DNA of 64,000 nucleotides. Origin: CBDDGJ01 sp965227805. GTDB taxonomy: Bacteria; Pseudomonadota; Alphaproteobacteria; RS24. The position numbers and the translations under genes were made by a program. How positions within the stretch are numbered: position 1 is the stretch's first letter; each line of letters opens with the position of its first letter. The notes under the pieces were generated by a model, which was given only the letters and a program-made list of their open reading frames with translations, made no database searches and had not been told where the DNA came from. Positions 7,363-16,340 of the stretch are shown one piece after another. The DNA is taken from positions 558,001-622,000 of the forward strand of contig CBDDGJ010000003.1 in assembly GCA_965227805.1 (NCBI GenBank), in the 5' to 3' direction.

Positions 7363-8202
7363 CTAAGCTGTCTCTGTCAGAAACGCGCGTAACAGTTTCA
7401 GAAATTTATCCCTTTGTTCAATCTGCAACCAATGGCCTGTTTCGCTCATAACTTCTAACCGATTATGCGGTAAATGTTTAGCATACCATTGACCATGCGC
7501 AAGAGGAATAATTTTATCCTTATCGCCATGAACAATAAGAGCAGGCTGGCTGATTGTCGCTAGCGTTTCTGGAGAAATCGGCAGAGGCTCTGTCATATTA
7601 AATGTAGCACGATGCGAGCGTTCCACATCCTCTCTTATCGCGCGGGGCATACGCTCTGCCGCAATTGCATCAAGGTCACCCCCCAAGACATTTTGATCAA
7701 CAACAAATTTAGTCATAAGCTCGGCCATGGCCTCTTTGGTTGGGTTTTCGTAAAAAAGAATAAGAGATAAAAGTTCGTCTGTCGGCGGCAAAGGTGCGCC
7801 GCCTGCGCCCATCAGAATAAGGCTGTGAACGCGTTGCGGATACGCCAGTGCAAAACAGACAGAAATAATCCCGCCCATAGAATTACCAACAAGGTCAGCT
7901 TTCTCAACACCCAGCTCATCGAGCAGCATGGCAAGGGTTTCAACACGTAACTCGGTAAACGCTTTCAAATCACTCGGTGGCGGATTAGGATGGCTACTGT
8001 CACCAAAACCTATAATGTCAGGTGCAATATTATAGCTATCATCACTAAGCGCTTCTAAAATAGCTTGCCAATTTGTCAATGCCGTTACCCCTGGCCCAGA
8101 GCCATGCAACCATAAAATCGCACGCTTATCGGTTGTGCCCGAGGTCGAAAGGTGAAACTCATAATCACCTACTTTTATATTTCTTGTTGTAATTGCGTTC
8201 AT
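7363..8202 (-). CDS. Alpha/beta hydrolase, meta-cleavage-product hydrolase (BphD/MhpC/HsaD type)
   Basis: 279 residues, typical of C-C bond hydrolases that cut the ring-fission product of extradiol dioxygenases. The oxyanion-hole motif HGSGPGVTALTNW (33-45) is the hallmark of this subfamily. The nucleophile is S108 in VGNSMGG, the acid is in VHGDKDKI, and the His in ETGHWLQIE. It overlaps the dioxygenase gene by four bases (ATGA), which indicates coupling. It shares length and layout with the hydrolase at 10300-11139, so this operon encodes two members. Confidence 0.92.
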   Translation of the reverse strand: MNAITTRNIKVGDYEFHLSTSGTTDKRAILWLHGSGPGVTALTNWQAILEALSDDSYNIAPDIIGFGDSSHPNPPPSDLKAFTELRVETLAMLLDELGVEKADLVGNSMGGIISVCFALAYPQRVHSLILMGAGGAPLPPTDELLSLILFYENPTKEAMAELMTKFVVDQNVLGGDLDAIAAERMPRAIREDVERSHRATFNMTEPLPISPETLATISQPALIVHGDKDKIIPLAHGQWYAKHLPHNRLEVMSETGHWLQIEQRDKFLKLLRAFLTETA

Positions 8203-9101
8203 GATATCGTCTCCATCGGCTTTATAATTCCTGGCACTAAGGGTTCGGCAGGCGGTTTATGTCCCCACACGCTCATATGGTCAAATTTTGCAGGTGGTGT
8301 ATACTTACTCATATCCATCAGCCGCCCGCCGGCGCCAAACTCCAATTCAAAGCCCGATGGCGTGCGCACATAAAAAGAGGTCATTTCATCATTAGGGTGG
8401 TGCCCCAAACTCATCGCAATCGGAAGTTCAGTCTCTACTACACGGTCCCAAGCGCGCCCGACATCATTGGCATCTTCAACTTCCACCATGATATGATGTA
8501 ACCCCCGCATATTTGGCACTTCTGTTATTGCCAGTGTATGGTGGCGCGGATTGCAATAAAAAAAGCGAATTAAAATACCTTGCTCAATATCATCCGCATG
8601 GCGAAAGCCAAGCAGGTCACGGTAAAAATTGGTTGCCGCTTCAAGGTCAGGAACAATAAGAACCGCATGCCCTAAGCCGCATTCTCCCGTTACAAAACCA
8701 GAAATGCCATGCCCTGCCCTAAATGGCGTATCACCCGTATTCTGGTCATAAGAAAGCTCATGGCGAAAGCCGAACGCGTCTATAAACCAGATAAGTTCAC
8801 TAACCCCTCGTTCTGCCGCCAGCGCGGTATCACCATCATGCAGCACAAACCCAGCAGCCGCGAGGCTCTGTTTCTCGGCAATAAGGTCGGCTTTATCGGC
8901 TACCGACCAGCCTAAATATTCAACATCATTTTCTTCAGCAGGGCGAATGGCAATGCGCCAGCTTGCATCATCATAACGTAATTTCACAGTTTCGCCAGCC
9001 GCTGACGACAGAACCTCCATGCCCAGTATATCGGGAGCAAAATGTTTCCATGCCTCTGCCTGGGGGGACGTAAACCCAATATAGCTAAGCGCATTAATCA
9101 T
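8199..9101 (-). CDS. Extradiol ring-cleavage dioxygenase, VOC superfamily (BphC/HsaC type)
   Basis: 300 residues with two VOC modules, the size of type I extradiol dioxygenases that open catechols next to the hydroxyls using Fe(II). The second module carries the 2-His-1-Glu ligands: H145 in GLGHAVLIV, H203 in GLHHIMVEV and E254 in PSGFELEFG. Active-site residues around SLGHHPNDEM also fit BphC-like enzymes. GGAGG precedes the ATG. It sits between the flavin monooxygenase that would make the catechol and the hydrolase that would cut the product, the order of reactions in the HsaA-C-D pathway. Confidence 0.93.
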   Translation of the reverse strand: MINALSYIGFTSPQAEAWKHFAPDILGMEVLSSAAGETVKLRYDDASWRIAIRPAEENDVEYLGWSVADKADLIAEKQSLAAAGFVLHDGDTALAAERGVSELIWFIDAFGFRHELSYDQNTGDTPFRAGHGISGFVTGECGLGHAVLIVPDLEAATNFYRDLLGFRHADDIEQGILIRFFYCNPRHHTLAITEVPNMRGLHHIMVEVEDANDVGRAWDRVVETELPIAMSLGHHPNDEMTSFYVRTPSGFELEFGAGGRLMDMSKYTPPAKFDHMSVWGHKPPAEPLVPGIIKPMETIS

Positions 9102-9110
9102 TGTTACCTC

Positions 9111-10280
9111 CTAATACAAAAGAAATAAATCAACGCCAGTTTTAAAGCGATCATGCGCCCACGCATTATAAACCACATCAGCCATATCGCAAATATGCGT
9201 GCCTGCAGTACGTAAATCGCGCCAATAGCGTTCAAGTGGACGCGTTGTCCAAATGGCAGCCGATCCTGCGCGCGAAAACAGTTTATCGACACTAAATAAA
9301 ATACGCTGTACGGCGCGCACTTGATTGCGCCTAAACTCCAGCCTTTGTGATTTGCTAATCGGGTTGCCTTTTGCAACTTGTTCCATCCACTCACTTATCA
9401 TCACATCAACATGAGCAATGCCAGCTGCTAAATCGGCTTCGGCTTCGGCGAGCGCCTCTTGCTGATATGGATCAGTTTTCCCAACCACACCAGAAACAGA
9501 TATGCGTGTTTCTACATAATCACGATAATGTTCCAGTGCCCCCGCCGCAATACCAAAAGTCGCCGAAGCAATCGCCGCAGAGAAAATCGACCCGAAAGGC
9601 AAATGATATAAAGGTGTGTCAGGGCGGCGCTGATTATATGCACCTTCTGACATTTCTACATGACTGACCGTGCGATAATCCGGCACAAACGCATCTTTAA
9701 CGATAATATCCTTACTGCCTGTACCCATAAGCCCCATCACCTGCCATGAATCATCGACAATCTCATAATCGCTGCGTGGCAAAAAAAAGTGCCGTAAATC
9801 TGGCATAGCATCAGCAGGGGCCGTTTCATCAATCACCATGCCGCCAAGCACGACCCAACCGCAATGGTCGGTGCCAGTTGAATATTGCCACTTGCCAGAA
9901 AACCGAAAGCCATCGCCATCTCTCACCGCCTGACCTTGCGGCGCATAGGGCGAGGCCACCCACATATCAGCATTTTCGTCATAAATCTCGCCTTGCAGTT
10001 TCGGGTCAAGAAGCGCAATCTCCCATGGGTGAATGCCGACCACGCCTGCAATCCAGCCGGCAGATGAATTATAGCGACCAACGGTGCGCACCCATTCGAA
10101 AAACTCAGTTGGATGGGTTTCAAACCCGCCATGGCTCTTTGCCTGAAGCATACGAATGCCGCCCGAAGCGCGCAAAATATCTGTTGCCTCATCCGTTAAT
10201 TTACCAAGCTCATCGCTCGTAATATGCGCCGCGCGCAAAATATCTGCATTGTCATGAATATGTTGAATTGCCTGATGCAT
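9111..10280 (-). CDS. Flavin-dependent monooxygenase, HsaA-like (acyl-CoA dehydrogenase fold)
   Basis: 389 residues, close to HsaA (3-HSA hydroxylase oxygenase component) and other group D two-component monooxygenases that ortho-hydroxylate phenols using FADH2 or FMNH2 from a separate reductase. The fold is that of acyl-CoA dehydrogenase. Recognisable stretches are GRYNSSAGWIAGVVG (about 68-82), the FSGKWQYSTGTDHCGWVVLG block (about 128-147) and the C-terminal ERYWRDLRTAGTH. No HsaB-type flavin reductase is present in the window, so it must be supplied elsewhere. It sits 9 bases upstream of the dioxygenase. The substrate could be a steroid-derived phenol or another alkylphenol. Confidence 0.88.
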   Translation of the reverse strand: MHQAIQHIHDNADILRAAHITSDELGKLTDEATDILRASGGIRMLQAKSHGGFETHPTEFFEWVRTVGRYNSSAGWIAGVVGIHPWEIALLDPKLQGEIYDENADMWVASPYAPQGQAVRDGDGFRFSGKWQYSTGTDHCGWVVLGGMVIDETAPADAMPDLRHFFLPRSDYEIVDDSWQVMGLMGTGSKDIIVKDAFVPDYRTVSHVEMSEGAYNQRRPDTPLYHLPFGSIFSAAIASATFGIAAGALEHYRDYVETRISVSGVVGKTDPYQQEALAEAEADLAAGIAHVDVMISEWMEQVAKGNPISKSQRLEFRRNQVRAVQRILFSVDKLFSRAGSAAIWTTRPLERYWRDLRTAGTHICDMADVVYNAWAHDRFKTGVDLFLLY

Positions 10281-10299
10281 TATCTTATCTCCCTATTTC

Positions 10300-11139
10300 T
10301 TATTTATCTGCCAGAAACGCGCCGCAAACCGCGTTAAACTCAGCTGCGCGCTCCCATTGCACCCAATGCCCCGTATCGGCAAAAACATAATGGTCGCAAT
10401 GCTGCATATTTCTCTGCAACCACTCTCCGCCCGATGGCCTGTTCACCTTATCATCAGCGCCCCATAGCACTAATGTCGGGTGCGGCAAGCGCGGCAGGCG
10501 TTTATCGCGCGCCAAATCCATGCGAAAAAACGCGCCCAACCCCTTTATGCCCAGTGGCGGGTCGGCGATTACCTCAGGGTCAAGCGATGATTGATAGCGC
10601 TCATCAATCATTTTATCCGAAACCATCGAACCATCGGCAACCAGAAATTCACGTAAAAATGTGGCAAGTTTTTCGCGCCTTGGTCCTTCGCCCTTATAAT
10701 AATTCAACAAGGCTTTAAGACCTTTCGTAGGTGGGGCTTTTGAAGAACGGATGCCGCCCGGCCCCATCAGAACCAGGCGATTAACCCGCTCTGGATAATC
10801 CAGCGCCGCTCGTAGAGCTGCGCCTCCACCTAGCGAATTACCGACAAGACTTGCTTTTTTAAGCTTCATCTTATCCATAAGTTGAATAATCGAGCTTGCC
10901 AAATCACCGAAAACATCGCTTTTATCAAGCCCTTTGCTCGATTGCCCATAGCCTGGCAGATCAGGTACAATCACACGGAAGTTTTTGGCTAACACCTCGA
11001 CGTTTTTACTAAAATTCGACATGCCCGAAGCACCTGGCCCGCCGCCATGCAACATGATGACAGCCTCGCCCTTGCCTGCTTCTTCATAATAAATATCGCG
11101 CCCATTGGCGATTTTCACTGTCTTCGATTTTGTAGTCAT
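10300..11139 (-). CDS. Alpha/beta hydrolase, second meta-cleavage-product hydrolase (HsaD-like)
   Basis: 279 residues. The oxyanion-hole motif HGGGPGASGMSNF (31-43) and nucleophile S102 in VGNSLGGG are those of BphD/HsaD C-C hydrolases; the acid is in LWGADDKVN and the His in DTGHWVQWE. The sequence is clearly different from the hydrolase at 7363-8202, so this is not a recent duplication; the two probably act on different ring-fission products. RBS AAGGGGAAG precedes ATG at 11139. It lies between the sulfatase and the monooxygenase in one leftward run. Confidence 0.91.
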   Translation of the reverse strand: MTTKSKTVKIANGRDIYYEEAGKGEAVIMLHGGGPGASGMSNFSKNVEVLAKNFRVIVPDLPGYGQSSKGLDKSDVFGDLASSIIQLMDKMKLKKASLVGNSLGGGAALRAALDYPERVNRLVLMGPGGIRSSKAPPTKGLKALLNYYKGEGPRREKLATFLREFLVADGSMVSDKMIDERYQSSLDPEVIADPPLGIKGLGAFFRMDLARDKRLPRLPHPTLVLWGADDKVNRPSGGEWLQRNMQHCDHYVFADTGHWVQWERAAEFNAVCGAFLADK

Positions 11140-11161
11140 AATCTTCCCCTTTTCATTTATG

Positions 11162-12634
11162 TTAATTTTTCTTTAGACGTTCTATCCATGGATTTCCATC
11201 TTCTTTACCGCCCCAACCTTCCGAATCTAAAAAAATCCAGAAGGGTGAAATATTTACCACATCGCCGCGCGGAAAGGCGTCAATCTTTTGCGTCATTTGT
11301 TTCACGAGTTCGGGCTGTTGTGCGGCAATATCGTTTTTCTCATAAGGGTCGGCGTGCAAATCATAGAGCTTATATTGCTCTTCTGCATCATAATGTAATT
11401 TCCAATTATCCATATAATAAGCAAGCGATGAACGGCTAACAGCAATATAGTCGGCGATCGCTATATTTTTTGTTATACTTTTCTGTCCTTGTAAAAACGC
11501 TTGCACATCACGACCGTCAACAGGCTGGGCAACGTTCGTAAGCACGCCTGCAAGAGATAAAAATGTCGGCATTATATCTTGCACTGTGATGCGTTGTTCT
11601 AATTTTCGTGGTTGATAATGAGATGGGTAATAAACCAATGATGGCACCAGCACCCCCCCTTCATACACACTTCCCTTACCACCGCGATAAGGACCATTAT
11701 CGCTGCCCCCATCAAGCGTATTCATGCGGATAAATTCGAGCAGTCGCGTCGGGGCGGGGTTAGATAGATTACCCTCCACCCAGCGTGCAAGCGCCCCAAA
11801 GCCGCCACGATTAAGATGCTCATTCGTGCCACCATTATCGCTAAGAAACCAAATCAGCGTCGTTTCGTTTATACCTTCGTCTGTAAGGGTGGCGACAATA
11901 CGACCAATTTCGGTATCCATATCATCAACCATGGCGGCGTGAATGCGGCGATGCTTATTTTTAATATGGGCATATTTTTTGATCGTTTCTGCGGCGGCTT
12001 CATTAGGTAAATGCGGTGCAGAAAAAGCAATATAAAGAAAAAGCGGTTTGTTTTTATCGCGCGTTTTGATAAGCCGCACTGCCTCATCGCCGATGAGATT
12101 TGTTGCATGTCCCTCTTCACGCCATGTCACCTCATTACGGTGCCAATCATAACTGCCGGCCGATACATGATCGACATGCCCAATTCCACCATTGAGAAAC
12201 CCGTAAGCCGTATCAAACCCACGCGCCAATGGTAGCATTTTTTTGCGCTGATGACCAAGATGCCATTTACCAATAAGCGCGGTTGTATAACCTGCCTCGC
12301 GCAAATATTCGGGTAAAGTTTTTAAATTCAATGGCAGGCTGGCATCGCTGGTTTGTAATATCGCACTTCTCACCCCTGTTCGTAACGCAGATTGCCCTGT
12401 AAGCAGGCTAGCGCGCGTCGGCGAGCAAGAAGACTGCGCATAAAAACGCTCCAGCCGCACACCCTTCACGGCTAGTTTATCAAGATGAGGGGTTTGAATT
12501 TCACTGCCATTATAGCCGATATCTTTCCAACCCATATCGTCGGCAATAATTACAATAATATTGGGACGTTCTTGGGCAAAACCGCCACCGACAAACGCCG
12601 CCATCATCACAAAAGCCAGTAAACATAATCTCAT
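11162..12634 (-). CDS. Secreted type I sulfatase (arylsulfatase family)
   Basis: 490 residues. The first 20 form a signal peptide (hydrophobic core CLLAFVMMAAFVGGGFA), so the enzyme acts in the periplasm or outside. Metal-binding NIIVIIADDMG (25-35) and the formylglycine signature CSPTR with C70 identify a Cys-type sulfatase that must be converted to formylglycine by a maturase not seen here. Further motifs are GKWHLGHQ, LFLYIAFSAPH and WFLSDNGGTNE. It heads the leftward operon and would remove sulfate from an aryl or steryl sulfate before ring attack. The exact ester cannot be predicted. LysR control is likely from the adjacent gene. Confidence 0.93.
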   Translation of the reverse strand: MRLCLLAFVMMAAFVGGGFAQERPNIIVIIADDMGWKDIGYNGSEIQTPHLDKLAVKGVRLERFYAQSSCSPTRASLLTGQSALRTGVRSAILQTSDASLPLNLKTLPEYLREAGYTTALIGKWHLGHQRKKMLPLARGFDTAYGFLNGGIGHVDHVSAGSYDWHRNEVTWREEGHATNLIGDEAVRLIKTRDKNKPLFLYIAFSAPHLPNEAAAETIKKYAHIKNKHRRIHAAMVDDMDTEIGRIVATLTDEGINETTLIWFLSDNGGTNEHLNRGGFGALARWVEGNLSNPAPTRLLEFIRMNTLDGGSDNGPYRGGKGSVYEGGVLVPSLVYYPSHYQPRKLEQRITVQDIMPTFLSLAGVLTNVAQPVDGRDVQAFLQGQKSITKNIAIADYIAVSRSSLAYYMDNWKLHYDAEEQYKLYDLHADPYEKNDIAAQQPELVKQMTQKIDAFPRGDVVNISPFWIFLDSEGWGGKEDGNPWIERLKKN

Positions 12635-12711
12635 GAGAAATTATTTTGCTGGTTTTAAGCTATCAATCAAATCGTTTTATAGGATAGAAAGTATCAATTT
12701 TTCCGATAAAT

Positions 12712-13626
12712 TTACGTGTCCAGCTTACCGCAAATTTCTATCAGCCGTGACACTAACCACTTTATCGCGGGGTCGCGATCTGCTTCATAGCTCCAATGCG
12801 CTGCAAGCGTTAAATCGGCAAAACCCGTTGGCAACTCGTAAATGTTAAGATTATACTGCTCGGCCAACCGCACCGCCAAACGATATTGCACCACTGCAAG
12901 CATATCGGAATCGGCAACAAAACAACCCATTAGATTAAATTGATTTACCCACGCCGCAATTTTAAGCGGGCTTGGCAGATGATGGTCTAGTTGTGCCTCC
13001 ATAATAGCAGATAGCTTCACATCGGGACGAAACATAATATGCTTTAATTCAAGAAATTTTTTGGAAGTTAATCGCTTGCCAATATGTGGATTATTTTTTG
13101 CCACGATAACAACAAAGCGGTCATGAAACAGGGTCTGTTGCAATAAGTGCTCATATTCGAAAATGCGTGATGGCACAATGCAAAAGTCAAGCGTGGCGCT
13201 GCTCAAATCATCTAGCGTATTGGGATGTAAACCAGAAAATTGTATTGAGACATGCGGCGCGTGTGTTTGCAAATCTTGTAATACTATCGGCCCAATAAGC
13301 TCGGTCACATAATCAGCCGTCGCAATGGAAAATTTGCGCTTACTCGTTGAAGGGTCAAATTGTGGTTCATTCAGTAATTTTTCAATTGTCCGCACCGAAT
13401 CTTCAAGCTGTGGCAATAATTGCCGTGCAAAAGAGGTGAGCCGCATCTTACGCCCTTCTTGCACCAATAACTGGTCGTCAAATAAGTGCCGTAAGCGGCT
13501 AAGTGCCTCGCTGGTTGCCGATTGACTAAGATTAAGTTTTGCACCAGCAAGCGATACATTTTGTTCAATTAGCAATTCTCGCAAAACTGGCAGCAAGTTG
13601 AGATTCACATTTCGCAAGTTTTTCAT
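12712..13626 (-). CDS. LysR-family transcriptional regulator
   Basis: 304 residues. It has an N-terminal winged HTH (NLLPVLRELLIEQNVSLAGA through QSATSEALSRLRHLF, about 10-50) and a C-terminal effector-binding domain of periplasmic-binding-protein type. The N-terminal layout resembles the NodD/PcpR branch of LTTRs that respond to aromatic inducers. It is transcribed away from the FAD-hydroxylase gene across a 102-base gap that holds a perfect inverted repeat, the classic arrangement for autoregulation plus activation of the divergent operon. It may also control the sulfatase operon directly downstream. Confidence 0.93.
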   Translation of the reverse strand: MKNLRNVNLNLLPVLRELLIEQNVSLAGAKLNLSQSATSEALSRLRHLFDDQLLVQEGRKMRLTSFARQLLPQLEDSVRTIEKLLNEPQFDPSTSKRKFSIATADYVTELIGPIVLQDLQTHAPHVSIQFSGLHPNTLDDLSSATLDFCIVPSRIFEYEHLLQQTLFHDRFVVIVAKNNPHIGKRLTSKKFLELKHIMFRPDVKLSAIMEAQLDHHLPSPLKIAAWVNQFNLMGCFVADSDMLAVVQYRLAVRLAEQYNLNIYELPTGFADLTLAAHWSYEADRDPAIKWLVSRLIEICGKLDT

Positions 13627-13643
13627 GAGTTCTATATATCAAT

Positions 13644-13677
13644 AAAACCGATAATTAGTATATTAAAAATCGGTTTT
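13644..13677. promoter_or_regulatory. Inverted repeat between divergent LysR and hydroxylase genes, likely operator
   Basis: AAAACCGAT at 13644-13652 is repeated inverted as ATCGGTTTT at 13669-13677 with a 16-base AT-rich spacer. It lies 18 bases from the LysR start codon and about 50 bases from the hydroxylase start. The dyad length and placement fit an LTTR recognition site, although a transcript hairpin is also possible. Confidence 0.6.
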
Positions 13678-13728
13678 TCATCTTTTTTTATTATGGCTAA
13701 TCTCAATTGAAAGTAAGGAGAAATATGG

Positions 13729-15393
13729 ATGTTGCCTGTTCTTATCATCGGGGCTGGGCCAGTTGGCATGACAGCAGCGCTGGATTTAGCCAAGCGCGGT
13801 GTGAAATCAGAAATCGTGGAAATGCGCGCCGAAAACACACCAGCCGATGCAAAATGCAATACAGTCGCCTCGCGCACAATGGAGGTTTTCCGTAGCTTAG
13901 GCATTGCCGATGCTGTCCGCGCCGTCGGGCTGGGCGATGATTATCCGACCGATGTGTTATTTACAACACAACTCATTGACGGCAAGGAAATCACCCGTAT
14001 TAACTTACCGAGCCGTAATGAACGTTTTTCACATAATGGGCGTTCTGCAAAAGGCTATGCTGATAGCGATTGGCAGACAGCTGAGCCAGTGGTGCGCGTG
14101 AGCCAATATTATCTTGAACCCGTAATGCAAAAATATGTGCAAGCTAATGAAATGGTCGATATTCACTATTCTACACAGCTGGAATCTTTCGAAGATAAGG
14201 GCAACCATGTTGCCGCCAAGGTCAAAAAGCTCAAAACGGGTGAAGTAAAAACGATTAAGGCGCGCTATATGATTGGCTGCGACGGTGGCCGCTCTACCGT
14301 ACGCAAGCAGCTTAATATCGCGCTTCAGGGCGATGCGATAATCGGACGGCAGCGTTCTACACTTATCCGCACAAAAGATTTAAAATCACGCCTCAAAGGG
14401 CGGCATCCATGGATGAGTTGGGTTGTCAATCATCATGTAACAGGTGTGGTGGTTGCGATTGATGGCGATGAGCTATGGCTTGTGCATCGTAATATTCGCC
14501 CCGATGCACCCGATTTTGACTCGCTTGATAAAGAGCAATCACTGCGCACTGTTCTGGGTGTCGGTGACGATTTCACTTATGAAGAGATTAAGCACGAAGA
14601 CTGGACAGCGCGACGCCTTGTTGCTGAACGATTTCGTATTGGCAATGTTTTTATTTGCGGCGATGCGGCGCATCTCTGGGTGCCATTTGCTGGCTATGGC
14701 ATGAATGCAGGCATTGCGGATGCTACCAATCTCACCTGGATGCTGGCAGGCGTGATTAATGGTTGGGCTGATGCGGCAATACTCGATGCGCATAATCGCG
14801 AGCGTCACCCGATTACCGAGCAGGTTTCTCAATTTGCCATGCAGTTGGCAAGCGAATATGTCGAGAAAGTATCACGCCGCCGCGTGCCAAAAATACTTTC
14901 TGCGGGCGGGTTTATCGGCAATATTATTCGTAAATTTATAGGGCGTGGCATTTATGATATGAACCTGCCGCAATTTGCCTGTGCTGGTCTTAATTATGGT
15001 TATTACTATGATGATAGTCCGCTTATCGCATATGATGGTGAACAAGCCCCCGTCTATACAATGGGCGATTACACTGCTTCTACCGTACCGGGTTGCCGTA
15101 TGCCGCATTTCTGGCTGGATGATGAAAGCTCGCTTTATGATAAGTTAACTGATGGCTTTACGCTTTTATGTTTTGATGCTGCGATTAAAACAGAGGTTTT
15201 GCAAAAGGCGGCAGATAAAGCGAGGCTGCCTTTTGCAGTGTTAAATTGCGAAGCCCCGCCACGAAGCGACTGGTTAACAACGAAGCTAATTTTGGTACGT
15301 CCCGACCGCCACGTAGCATGGCGAGGCGATAGACCGCCCACCAATGCGCAATCGCTTATTGATTTGATACGCGGGGCAAATAGGAGCAAGTAA
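13729..15393 (+). CDS. FAD-dependent aromatic hydroxylase (PHBH/MhpA-like)
   Basis: 554 residues, the size of the MhpA/phenol-hydroxylase branch of class A flavoprotein monooxygenases, which hydroxylate phenols with NAD(P)H and O2. The FAD-binding GXGXXG is IIGAGPVGMT (5-14), the DG motif is GCDGGRSTVRKQL, and the GD motif is FICGDAAHLWVPFAGYGMN. A C-terminal thioredoxin-like domain is suggested by the final 130 residues. AAGGAG eight bases before ATG 13729 fixes the start; an ATG four bases earlier is out of frame. It opens the rightward operon and would make the catechol for the next gene product. Confidence 0.92.
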   Translation: MLPVLIIGAGPVGMTAALDLAKRGVKSEIVEMRAENTPADAKCNTVASRTMEVFRSLGIADAVRAVGLGDDYPTDVLFTTQLIDGKEITRINLPSRNERFSHNGRSAKGYADSDWQTAEPVVRVSQYYLEPVMQKYVQANEMVDIHYSTQLESFEDKGNHVAAKVKKLKTGEVKTIKARYMIGCDGGRSTVRKQLNIALQGDAIIGRQRSTLIRTKDLKSRLKGRHPWMSWVVNHHVTGVVVAIDGDELWLVHRNIRPDAPDFDSLDKEQSLRTVLGVGDDFTYEEIKHEDWTARRLVAERFRIGNVFICGDAAHLWVPFAGYGMNAGIADATNLTWMLAGVINGWADAAILDAHNRERHPITEQVSQFAMQLASEYVEKVSRRRVPKILSAGGFIGNIIRKFIGRGIYDMNLPQFACAGLNYGYYYDDSPLIAYDGEQAPVYTMGDYTASTVPGCRMPHFWLDDESSLYDKLTDGFTLLCFDAAIKTEVLQKAADKARLPFAVLNCEAPPRSDWLTTKLILVRPDRHVAWRGDRPPTNAQSLIDLIRGANRSK

Positions 15394-15404
15394 GGGGAGG
15401 AAAA

Positions 15405-16340
15405 ATGAGCAAAGTAACACGTATTCTCTATCCAGTATTTGAAGTGAAAAACATTGAGAAATGGCATAGTTTCACTGACGCCCTATATGGCCTGCCAATA
15501 CAAAAAAATGACGCAAGCGGTGAGCATGAAATCGTCATAGATGAAGATGGTTGTCGTATCATTTTGCGAGAGGGCAAAGCCAATGACATTATTGCCGCAG
15601 GTTGGGAAACGAATAATCTCGACGGATTATTTGACAAGCTATCAAAAGTAGGCGCTAACCCGCAATGGATGGATAAGGAAGCAGCAAAGAACAGAGGTTG
15701 CCCCCGCGCCTTTCGCGTAACCGACCCTGCTGGATTATCGCTTGAAATATTTGAACGCACATTATCTGCCAATAGTTTCATCCCCTCGCGACACGGGCTC
15801 GAATTTGAAACGGGTGCAATGGGCTTTGGACATATCACGCTCATCACAGCTGCTTATGATGCGTTAGAGAAATTTTACTGTCAGCAATTGGGGATGGGCG
15901 TGAGCGATTACATTGATTGGGAAATTATCAAAGGCATGCCGCTGCATCTTGGGTTCTTCCATGCCAATTCGCGCCATCACTCGCTTGCAGCTGGGCGTAT
16001 GAAAGGTTTGCCCAAATTACTGCATCACTTCATGTTAGAGGTAAAAGATAAAAACCAAGTCGGCACATCTTTCGAACGAATTTGTGCCGCAAAATTGCGT
16101 ATCGCCAATACAATTGGCATGCATCCGAATGATAAAAGTTTTTCATTCTATCTGAAGACGCCTTCTGGTTTCGAGGCCGAGCTTGGTGCTGAGGGGCAAA
16201 GTATTGATATGACCGATAGGAACAGAAACATCCCAACCTATCATCAGCTCAGCACGTGGGGGCATAAAATGTCCACCAAGGATGCATTACCGCTACGAAT
16301 ATTTGCCATGGTGAAAAAGTGGACGGGAGACGCCGCTTAA
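15405..16340 (+). CDS. Second extradiol dioxygenase, VOC superfamily
   Basis: 311 residues with two VOC modules. The Fe(II) ligands are visible in the second module: H143 in GFGHITLI, H208 in LLHHFMLEV and E259 in PSGFEAELG. It has the same general layout as the dioxygenase at 8199-9101 but is strongly diverged, so substrate preference probably differs. GGGAGG precedes the ATG, and the gap to the hydroxylase is 11 bases. The next gene begins immediately after its stop. Role inferred: ring cleavage of the product of the hydroxylase encoded upstream. Confidence 0.9.
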   Translation: MSKVTRILYPVFEVKNIEKWHSFTDALYGLPIQKNDASGEHEIVIDEDGCRIILREGKANDIIAAGWETNNLDGLFDKLSKVGANPQWMDKEAAKNRGCPRAFRVTDPAGLSLEIFERTLSANSFIPSRHGLEFETGAMGFGHITLITAAYDALEKFYCQQLGMGVSDYIDWEIIKGMPLHLGFFHANSRHHSLAAGRMKGLPKLLHHFMLEVKDKNQVGTSFERICAAKLRIANTIGMHPNDKSFSFYLKTPSGFEAELGAEGQSIDMTDRNRNIPTYHQLSTWGHKMSTKDALPLRIFAMVKKWTGDAA

